Assembly (NCBI GenBank): GCA_020850375.1
Contig: JADZET010000130.1
Coordinates: 1 to 6,841, forward strand
DNA from: Phycisphaeraceae bacterium
Lineage (GTDB): Bacteria > Planctomycetota > Phycisphaerae > Phycisphaerales > Phycisphaeraceae
Direction of reading: 5' to 3'
Length of the DNA stretch: 6,841 bases
Under the pieces are notes generated by a model, which was not told the DNA's origin, did no database searches, and worked only from the letters and a program-made list of their open reading frames with translations. Both the position numbers and the translations under genes were made by a program. Position 1 is the stretch's first letter. Each line of letters begins with the position of its first letter. Below are positions 1 to 5,014 of this stretch, in pieces.

Positions 1-200
<200 letters not shown>

Positions 201-217
201 GAACAACGACACTACCC

Positions 218-2107
218 CTAAGCCGTTCTCTCACAGACGATGTTGAGCAGGCGTCCGGCCACGTAGACCACGCGTGCCACGGGGTGAGTGCCAACACGTC
301 GACGAACGGCCGGGTCCGCCAGGGCGGCCTGCTCCACCTCGGTCTGCGTGGCCGTGGCGGGAAGTGTCAGCCGACAACAGATGCGGCCGTTGACCTGGAT
401 GCCATATTCAACACAGGGATCGGGAGCGAGGTCCGGGGCATAGGCAGGCCAGGGCGCGTCAACCACAAGTCCTGGACCGCCGATCCGCTCCCACAATTCG
501 TGGCTGATGAACGGGGCAAACGGGCTGAGCAGTTGGATGACCACACGGGCGTGTTCGGGTCGGTGGCAGTCCTGGTTGACCAAGCCGTTGAGCAGTTCCA
601 TCAACGCCGCGATGGCTGTGTTGTAGCGCAGGTCGGCGATGTCCTGGGTGACCTTTCGAATGCTCCGGTGGATCAGCCGCGACAGTTCGGCCGGCGGCTC
701 GGGCCCGGCCTCGAAACGAGTCTGAGTGACGTACCGCCACACACGTTCGATGAACCGGCGGATGCCGACGATGCCCTCGTCGCGGAAATCCGCGCTGCCC
801 TGGTAGGGCCCCATGAACATCAGGTAGCAGCGGAAAGTGTCGGCGCCCCACTGGTCAATGTAGCGGTCGGGGTTGATCACGTCTTGCGGCCGGCTCTTGC
901 TCATCTTCGCGCCATTGCGGGTGATCAGGCCGTGGGCCCGAAACCGTCGGAACGGTTCCTCGAACTCGATCAGCCCCAGATCCTTCAGGGCCATGGTCAC
1001 GAAGCGGGCGTACATCAGGTGCAGCACCGCGTGCTCCTGACCGCCGATGTACATACCCACCGGCAGCCATCGCCGGGTCAGGTCGTTGTCGAAGGGCGCG
1101 TCGGCCCGATCAGAGCTGGGATAGCGCAGGAAGAACCATGAGGAATCCAGGAAGTTATCGCACACGTCGGTCTCGCGTGAGGCGGGTCCACCGCAGGTCG
1201 GGCAGACTGTTCGAACGAACTCCTCGCATCTCGCCAAGGGGCTGTGCCCTGAACCGTCAGGCCCGAATTGCTCCATCGCGGGCAGCAGCACGGGCAACTG
1301 CTCCTCCGGCACCGGAACGGTTCCACAAGCGGGGCAGTGAATGATGGGGATCGGCGTGCCCCAGTACCGCTGACGGCTGACGCACCAGTCGCGCAGGTGA
1401 TACTCCACCCGGCCCTCGTGATCGCTTCGCCCGATCCAGTGCCGCTGGGCGGCCGTGGTGATTGGCGACCAGTCGAGCTGGTCCAGGTGATCCAGCAGGC
1501 GCTGGGCGTAGGCCGTGATACGGAAGAACCATTGAAGCATGTTCCGTGGCTCGACGGCGGTCTTGCACCGCTCGCAGACGCCGCCCTCAGCCTGTTCGTC
1601 GGCCAGCACGGTGCGGCAGGCTGGGCACCAGTTCACGGCCGCCTGCTTCTGATACGCCAAGCCAGCTTTGAACAGACGGACGAAGATCCACTGCGTCCAG
1701 CGGTAATAAATGGGGTCCGTGGTGTTGACCTGGTGCGACCAGTCGAACATGGCGCCGATCCGCTTGAGCTGGCCGTCGCGGAAGTGGCCGATGCTGCGCG
1801 GAACCAGGGCGGCGGGATGCACCCCGGTCTTGAGGGCGTAGTTCTCCGAGTGCATGCCGAAGGCATCCCAGCCCATGGGCTCAAAGACGTTGCAGCCTTG
1901 GGCACGCATGAACCGGCCATGGATGTCGCTGCCGACAAAGGCGAAGACATTTCCCACGTGCAGCCCCTCGGCGGAGGGATAGGGGAACATCATCAGGTTG
2001 TAGTACGGGCGTGGTGCGCCATGCAGATCAACCTTGTGGGTCTGCTGCCGCTCCCATCGCTCGGACCAGGCGGGCTCAATGACGGCCGGATCGTAGACTT
2101 CGCTCAT
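218..2107 (-). CDS. leuS: Leucyl-tRNA synthetase lacking the CP1 editing domain
   Basis: Class I aminoacyl-tRNA synthetase that would charge tRNA-Leu in the cytoplasm; 629 residues, against roughly 800-880 for typical bacterial LeuRS. Seen: FPYPSAEGLHVGN at 41-53 (HIGH-like motif, last His replaced by Asn), GWDAFG at 79-84, first zinc knuckle C161/C164 with C178/C181, WIGRS at 224-228, then after about ten residues LRDWCVSRQRYWGTPIPIIH at 238-257. In ordinary LeuRS the CP1 editing domain sits between those two blocks; here it is absent. A second zinc knuckle (C258/C261, C302/C305), DNFLDSSWFFLRY at 317-329 and intact KMSKS at 401-405 follow. There is no leucine-specific insertion before KMSKS. 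An anticodon-binding helical region and the short C-terminal domain (IQVNGRI... to LLNIV) complete it. The start at 2107 is fixed by AAAGGA five bases upstream and by MSEVYDPAVIEPAWSERW, a normal LeuRS N-terminus. A Leu-rich attenuator precedes it, supporting leucine specificity. Whether it is the only LeuRS or a second copy cannot be seen here. Confidence 0.93.
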   Translation of the reverse strand: MSEVYDPAVIEPAWSERWERQQTHKVDLHGAPRPYYNLMMFPYPSAEGLHVGNVFAFVGSDIHGRFMRAQGCNVFEPMGWDAFGMHSENYALKTGVHPAALVPRSIGHFRDGQLKRIGAMFDWSHQVNTTDPIYYRWTQWIFVRLFKAGLAYQKQAAVNWCPACRTVLADEQAEGGVCERCKTAVEPRNMLQWFFRITAYAQRLLDHLDQLDWSPITTAAQRHWIGRSDHEGRVEYHLRDWCVSRQRYWGTPIPIIHCPACGTVPVPEEQLPVLLPAMEQFGPDGSGHSPLARCEEFVRTVCPTCGGPASRETDVCDNFLDSSWFFLRYPSSDRADAPFDNDLTRRWLPVGMYIGGQEHAVLHLMYARFVTMALKDLGLIEFEEPFRRFRAHGLITRNGAKMSKSRPQDVINPDRYIDQWGADTFRCYLMFMGPYQGSADFRDEGIVGIRRFIERVWRYVTQTRFEAGPEPPAELSRLIHRSIRKVTQDIADLRYNTAIAALMELLNGLVNQDCHRPEHARVVIQLLSPFAPFISHELWERIGGPGLVVDAPWPAYAPDLAPDPCVEYGIQVNGRICCRLTLPATATQTEVEQAALADPAVRRRVGTHPVARVVYVAGRLLNIVCERTA

Positions 2108-2123
2108 GGCGGTCCTTTCCGCC
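2108..2123 (-). promoter_or_regulatory. leuS ribosome-binding site in a hairpin loop
   Basis: GGCGG-AAAGGA-CCGCC lies directly before the leuS ATG. The Shine-Dalgarno core AAAGGA would be the six-base loop of a five-pair GC stem, with CCGCC as the spacer. It fixes the start at 2107. Whether the stem has a regulatory effect is unknown. Confidence 0.6.
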
Positions 2124-2130
2124 GCGGGCG

Positions 2131-2163
2131 CAAACAAAAACCCCGCGGCCATGGGTCGCGGGG
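2131..2163 (-). terminator. Intrinsic (attenuator) terminator before leuS
   Basis: Minus-strand hairpin CCCCGCG / CGCGGGG: seven perfect G-C pairs (2163-2157 with 2147-2141) around a 9-base loop, followed directly by TTTTTGTTT (2140-2132). It lies after the leader peptide and before the leuS Shine-Dalgarno site, so it can only act as a regulated stop within the leader RNA. Confidence 0.85.
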
Positions 2164-2252
2164 ATCGATTGAAAACCACAGGATCCGCGACCCGTCAGCG
2201 CAGCGTAAGCCCGAGAAGAGCAAGGAGGATCAGGCTGGGCTGCTGACGGGTC
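2141..2252 (-). promoter_or_regulatory. Four-segment transcription attenuator of leuS
   Basis: Four complementary segments lie in order on the minus strand. Segment 1, GACCCGTCAGC (2252-2242), pairs perfectly over 11 bp with the start of segment 2, GCTGACGGGTCGCGGATC (2199-2182). Segment 2 also pairs with segment 3, GATCCCCGCGACCC (2166-2153), as 8 + 4 bp around a two-base bulge. Segment 3 alternatively pairs with segment 4, CGCGGGG (2147-2141), to form the terminator. The 1:2 and 2:3 pairings share 2189-2193, and 2:3 and 3:4 share 2157-2163, so they exclude each other. Inferred logic: a ribosome stalled at the first Leu codons covers segment 1, frees 2:3 and allows read-through. A ribosome reaching the TGA covers segment 2, so 3:4 forms and transcription stops. 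This is the trp/leu-type mechanism known from enterobacteria. No T-box sequence is present as an alternative. Confidence 0.82.
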
Positions 2253-2254
2253 AT
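2195..2254 (-). CDS. Leucine-rich leader peptide of leuS
   Basis: A 19-codon ORF, MTRQQPSLILLALLGLTLR, ending in TGA. Seven of 19 residues are leucine (positions 8, 10, 11, 13, 14, 16, 18), read from CTT three times, CTC twice and CTG twice. AGAGG lies five bases before the ATG, a good ribosome-binding site, and the promoter -10 is about 20 bases further upstream, so the transcript would start almost at this ORF. The first five codons form attenuator segment 1 and the stop codon lies inside segment 2. This is the placement needed for a translating ribosome to choose between terminator and antiterminator. Its role is presumably to sense Leu-tRNA-Leu supply in cis, with the peptide itself of no importance. 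It ends 87 bases before the leuS ATG. Not annotated by homology; the call rests on the full set of elements together. Confidence 0.82.
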   Translation of the reverse strand: MTRQQPSLILLALLGLTLR

Positions 2255-2270
2255 AAGTACCTCTGCCAAT

Positions 2271-2299
2271 ACTATATCGGCTGGCAGGATCAGCGCCAA
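2271..2299 (-). promoter_or_regulatory. Sigma70-type promoter for leader-leuS
   Basis: Minus strand -35 TTGGCG (2299-2294), a spacer of exactly 17 bases, and -10 TATAGT (2276-2271). Predicted initiation is near 2265, only about ten bases before the leader ATG. CTGCCA and TGGCAG (plus strand 2263-2268 and 2282-2287) form an inverted repeat around the -10 and could be an operator. Confidence 0.72.
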
Positions 2300-2328
2300 T
2301 AGCTGGTCATTCAGATTCGAATTCGAGT

Positions 2329-2334
2329 TACAAT
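2329..2334 (+). promoter_or_regulatory. Possible -10 element of pdxJ (leaderless start)
   Basis: TACAAT ends six bases before the pdxJ ATG, so transcription from it would begin at or next to the ATG. There is no Shine-Dalgarno sequence before this ATG, which fits a leaderless mRNA. The -35 is weak (TGGTCA at 2304-2309, spacer 19). A perfect palindrome TCGAATTCGA (2317-2326) lies in the spacer. Confidence 0.4.
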
Positions 2335-2340
2335 TCGTCG

Positions 2341-3093
2341 ATGCCCACGAAGCTCTCGGTGAACGTCAACAAGATCGCGCTGCTGCGGAACACGCGGGAC
2401 TACGGCGTGCCGGACGTGGCGGCGATGGCGCGGATCTGCCTCGAGGCGGGGGCCCATGGGATCACGGTGCACCCGCGGCCGGACCAGAGACACATCCGGC
2501 CGGGGGATGTCCATGACCTGGCTGGGCTGCTGAAAAACTACCCCGGCCGGGAGTTCAATATCGAGGGTAATCCGTTCGAGGGGCCGTACATGGAGTTGGT
2601 CGGGGCGGTCCGGCCGGACCAGGCGACGCTGGTGCCCGACGCGCCGGGCCAGCGGACGAGCGATCACGGCTGGGACGTGGGGCGCGAGCGAGAAAGGCTG
2701 ATCCCCGTCGTGCGGAAGCTGCGCGACTGGGGCGTGCGCGTGAGCCTGTTCATGGACTCGGACGTCGGCGCCATCGAGGCCGTGCCGGCCACCGGGGCGG
2801 ACCGGGTGGAGCTCTACACCGAGGCGTATGCCGCGGCCTTCCGTCACGGCCGGGCGGAAGTCGAGCTGCCGAAATATGTCGCGGCGGCGCGGCGAGCGAC
2901 GGGGCTGGGCCTGGGCGTCAACGCCGGGCACGACCTGAACCAGAAAAACCTCGGGCTCTTCTGCCGGTCGCTGCTCAACGGTGAATCCGAGGTGCTCGAG
3001 GTGTCGATCGGCCACGAGCTAACCGCCGAGGCGCTGGTCGATGGCTTGGGCGCGACCACCGCACGCTATCTGCGTGTGCTGGCCGAGGCCTGA
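2341..3093 (+). CDS. pdxJ: Pyridoxine 5'-phosphate synthase
   Basis: Cytoplasmic TIM-barrel enzyme that condenses 1-deoxy-D-xylulose 5-phosphate with 3-amino-2-oxopropyl phosphate to give pyridoxine 5'-phosphate, the last ring-forming step of DXP-dependent vitamin B6 synthesis. 250 residues, the normal family length. Seen: LSVNVNKIALLRNTR at 5-19 (phosphate/substrate-binding start), GITVHPRPDQRHI at 40-52 with the catalytic-type His44, FNIEGNP at 72-78 with Glu75, LVPDAPG at 97-103, ELYTE at 157-161, VNAGHDL at 193-199 with His197, and VSIGH at 221-225. The three catalytic positions of the E. coli enzyme (His45, Glu72, His193) are therefore kept. NK in place of the usual DH after VN, and the HPRPD loop, match the variant I associate with Bacteroidetes and Planctomycetes. 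It is divergent from leuS across a 234-base regulatory gap (2108-2340). The start fits the family N-terminus although no ribosome-binding site precedes it. Confidence 0.95.
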   Translation: MPTKLSVNVNKIALLRNTRDYGVPDVAAMARICLEAGAHGITVHPRPDQRHIRPGDVHDLAGLLKNYPGREFNIEGNPFEGPYMELVGAVRPDQATLVPDAPGQRTSDHGWDVGRERERLIPVVRKLRDWGVRVSLFMDSDVGAIEAVPATGADRVELYTEAYAAAFRHGRAEVELPKYVAAARRATGLGLGVNAGHDLNQKNLGLFCRSLLNGESEVLEVSIGHELTAEALVDGLGATTARYLRVLAEA

Positions 3094-3251
3094 CCAACGC
3101 TCTGACAACGGCGCCGCGGGCAAGCGTCGTCACCAACCACCAACATCTGACGACTCACGGCATCCGACGGGAGCGATGTGCCTCTGCCCTCATGTCACTT
3201 CCATCAGGTGCGAACATGGCCCGCGAGCATTGGCAGTTCTGAAGGAAAACC

Positions 3252-3593
3252 GTGGCACGCGCGATCAAGTACCGGGCGGACGTGTCCGCACTACATGAAT
3301 CGCCAAGCCGTGTTATCTCTTCTGACACAACGGTGGAGGTTGCGACGAGATTTCATCTCCTAGGGGAGACCCCGATTGGCGTTTTCCACAACGACTCCTC
3401 GATGTCCGCCCCTGAACACCATGGAAGACATTTTTTATGTTCATTGTTGTCAGTGCAATATGACATTTTTGTTGCGCGCACGCCAAAATTGATGACAGGC
3501 TTTTACTTTTTCTTAGGGTATTCGGGTTATCCCCAATTGACACTTGTCAACAGCCGCAGTGTTGGTAGCATGGGTATCGCCTGTGGTGGATGA
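3252..3593 (+). CDS. Possible small hypothetical protein (113 codons)
   Basis: I do not recognise this protein. It opens at GTG with GAAGGA five bases upstream, a good ribosome-binding site, and closes at TGA about 30 bases before a strong plus-strand terminator, so it is framed like a gene. Against it, the second half is AT-rich and uses A/T-ending codons freely, unlike all neighbours. There is no domain, signal peptide or clear membrane segment, only a short aromatic hydrophobic patch (GFYFFLGY near residue 83). Either a recently acquired small gene or a non-coding transcript would explain the terminator. Low confidence. Confidence 0.3.
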   Translation: MARAIKYRADVSALHESPSRVISSDTTVEVATRFHLLGETPIGVFHNDSSMSAPEHHGRHFLCSLLSVQYDIFVARTPKLMTGFYFFLGYSGYPQLTLVNSRSVGSMGIACGG

Positions 3594-3624
3594 TGTTCGC
3601 CCTGGCACTTCAATTCGCCCCCGG

Positions 3625-3669
3625 AAGGGCTCGGCTTGGCTTCGGCCTTGCCGGGCCTTTTTTGTTTTT
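3625..3669 (+). terminator. Rho-independent terminator with UUCG loop
   Basis: The 5' arm 3625-3640 and 3' arm 3645-3660 pair with a TTCG tetraloop (3641-3644). Three G-C pairs close the loop, then come a T-T/T-T internal mismatch and an eight-pair stem containing one G-T pair, then the A-T flank. TTTTTTGTTTTT follows the stem. The T-run is on the plus strand only, so it ends rightward transcription from pdxJ or from a separate unit between 3094 and 3620. Confidence 0.85.
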
Positions 3670-3958
3670 CATGCGGATGCAGGCTCGGACAACCGCTCAA
3701 CTCTCGCGGTGGTGCTGGCTTAGCTACAAATGTAGCATCACCACGATCCATGCATCGTCTTGAGGCATCCCCGCCCGTGAACCGGCCGATCCGGGGCATG
3801 GCCCGCCGCCGGAAGATTTTTTTTGGTGACCGAACCCGGCCGATGTAAGGGCCAGCGGCTGACGACGAACGCCCGCAGCTGTCACGCCGGGGGCTGGCTG
3901 GCCATGGTCTGGCCGGCCGCGACACACCCCTGTCGTCAACCCCAAGGATGATCTGCGC
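3670..3958. other. Intergenic region upstream of mlaF
   Basis: No convincing gene. The stretch holds a 14-base palindrome resembling a BlaI/MecI box (3723-3736), a T8 run (3817-3824) with no adjacent stable hairpin, and a spaced GGCCAGC/GCTGGCC pair around 3850-3902. AAGGA (3944-3948) lies ten bases before the mlaF GTG. I found no good promoter for mlaF by eye. Confidence 0.5.
3723..3736. promoter_or_regulatory. TACA-AA-TGTA palindrome, possible BlaI/MecI-type operator
   Basis: GCTACAAATGTAGC is a 6-2-6 inverted repeat. Its core TACAAATGTA is the core known from staphylococcal mecA/blaZ operators bound by MecI/BlaI. It lies 222 bases before mlaF. No BlaI/BlaR gene is in the window, so this is a motif match only. 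Confidence 0.35.
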
Positions 3959-4864
3959 GTGACGGTTCCCTCCCCCGCCAACGGCTCGCCCGTCATCAAG
4001 GTGAGCGACGTGGTCAAGACCTTCGACGGCCGGACCGTCCTCGACGGTGTCAACCTCGAGGTCATGCCCGGGCAGACCATGGTCATTATGGGCGGCTCGG
4101 GTTGCGGAAAGAGCACGCTGCTGCGCGTCATGATCGGGTCGCTGCGCCCTGATCGCGGGAACGTCGAGCTCTTCGGCCAGGACATCACCCAGCTCGACGA
4201 GGACAAGCTCAACGCCGTCCGCAGGCGGTTCGGCATCCTCTTCCAGTCCGGCGCTCTTTTTAACTCGATGACCCTGCGGCAGAACGTCGCCCTGCCCCTG
4301 GAGGAGCACACCCCCCTGCCGCGCCAGACCATCGACATCATGGTCAAGATCAAGCTCGAACTCGTGGGCCTGCGCGAGCACGCGGACAAGTACCCGGCCC
4401 AGATCTCCGGCGGCATGAAGAAGCGGGCCGGCCTGGCCAGGGCTTTGGCGCTCGACCCGCAGATCCTCTTCTACGACGAGCCCTCGGCCGGCCTGGACCC
4501 GGTGACCAGCGCCGAGATCGATCAATTGATCATCAAGCTCTCCCGCTCGCTGGGCGTGGCCAGCGTCGTCGTCACGCACGAGATGGACTCGGCCTTCGCC
4601 ATCGCCGACCGCATGGCCATGCTCGACAAGGGGCGCGTGCTGCGGGTCGACGGCCGGGCGTGGTTTGACGAGCTCCGCCGTACGCAGGGCCCGCTGGGTG
4701 ACGAGAAGCAGGAGCTCATCCGCCAGTTCCTCCGCGGCGACGCCGACGGGCCGATCACACGCCGCAAGCAGACCACGGGCTACGTCGATGACCTCCTGGG
4801 CGTCGCCCCGGCGCTGATCGCGCCGCGGCCGGCGGTGCAGGCCTCGCGTGGACCTAAACTATAG
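3959..4864 (+). CDS. mlaF: MlaF-type ABC transporter ATPase (phospholipid transport)
   Basis: Cytoplasmic ATPase of an MCE/Mla lipid transporter, which drives phospholipid movement between inner and outer membranes together with an MlaE permease and an MlaD protein. 301 residues; E. coli MlaF has about 270. Seen: Walker A GGSGCGKST at 45-53, Q-loop FQSGALFNSMT at 95-105 (Gln96; the FQ-GALF-S form is typical of the MlaF group), signature ISGGMKKRAGLARAL at 149-163 (GGM-KR is again Mla-type), Walker B ILFYDEPSAGLDP at 169-181, and switch His207 in VVTHEM. The C-terminal 35 or so residues beyond FLRGDADGP are an extension with no recognisable motif. It starts at GTG with AAGGA ten bases upstream. 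The mlaD-type gene follows after 150 bases on the same strand, interrupted by an inverted repeat. No permease gene lies before, between or after. Confidence 0.88.
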   Translation: MTVPSPANGSPVIKVSDVVKTFDGRTVLDGVNLEVMPGQTMVIMGGSGCGKSTLLRVMIGSLRPDRGNVELFGQDITQLDEDKLNAVRRRFGILFQSGALFNSMTLRQNVALPLEEHTPLPRQTIDIMVKIKLELVGLREHADKYPAQISGGMKKRAGLARALALDPQILFYDEPSAGLDPVTSAEIDQLIIKLSRSLGVASVVVTHEMDSAFAIADRMAMLDKGRVLRVDGRAWFDELRRTQGPLGDEKQELIRQFLRGDADGPITRRKQTTGYVDDLLGVAPALIAPRPAVQASRGPKL

Positions 4865-4869
4865 ATAGC

Positions 4870-4987
4870 TCACCACAGAGATCACGGAGGACATGGAGAG
4901 GAAAGACAGAGTTCAATTCAACAGAGTCCAATTCAATTGAATCATTGTTTTGGATCGACTCCGTGATCTCTGTGTCCTCCGCGGTGA
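4870..4987. repeat. Inverted repeat of 'CACRGAG' 9-nt units between mlaF and mlaD
   Basis: CACAGAGATCACGGAG (4874-4889) is perfectly inverted as CTCCGTGATCTCTGTG (4959-4974), with outer arms TCACC (4870-4874) and GGTGA (4983-4987). Each arm is made of 9-base units: CACAGAGAT, CACGGAGGA, CATGGAGAG on the left, and the same theme on the right read from the other strand. This resembles the CACAGAG-type repeats often found in bacterial intergenic DNA. The centre is AT-rich and contains the 12-base palindrome ATTCAATTGAAT (4930-4941). In an mlaF-mlaD transcript it would form a long hairpin. Confidence 0.75.
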
Positions 4988-5014
4988 AATCTGATCTGAT
5001 TGGAGATCGAATCG

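Noticed and set aside
284..1141. Plus-strand open frame of 285 codons opposite the leuS 3' half
   Set aside because: Antisense shadow of the LeuRS core with no motif of its own.
2108..2179. Upstream in-frame GTG at 2179 giving a 653-residue LeuRS
   Set aside because: It would translate through the terminator hairpin and T-run, has no ribosome-binding site, and the extra 24 residues match no LeuRS N-terminus. ATG 2107 has AAAGGA at the right distance.
1268..2302. Long plus-strand open frame of 344 codons opposite leuS
   Set aside because: It is antisense to the conserved LeuRS sequence and crosses the attenuator; its product resembles nothing. Such frames are common opposite GC-rich genes.
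2108..2340. T-box riboswitch as the leuS regulator
   Set aside because: No T-box consensus bulge (TGGNACCGCG-like) on the minus strand, and the leader is too short for Stem I. A leader peptide with four pairing segments explains the region better.
3381..3536. Possible replication origin (TTTTCCACA and TTATCCCCA near-DnaA boxes in an AT-rich stretch)
   Set aside because: Only two imperfect boxes far apart, no cluster and no dnaA/dnaN/parAB neighbours.
3817..3824. T8 run as a terminator
   Set aside because: No stable hairpin immediately precedes it on the plus strand, and there is none with a suitable T-run on the minus strand.
3948..3962. Four-codon ORF ATG-ATC-TGC-GCG-TGA overlapping the mlaF GTG start
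   Set aside because: The ATG lies within the Shine-Dalgarno sequence itself, so it cannot be initiated from it; most likely chance.
3527..4579. Minus-strand open frame of 350 codons over mlaF
   Set aside because: Antisense to the ABC ATPase motifs; composition is a reflection of mlaF codons.
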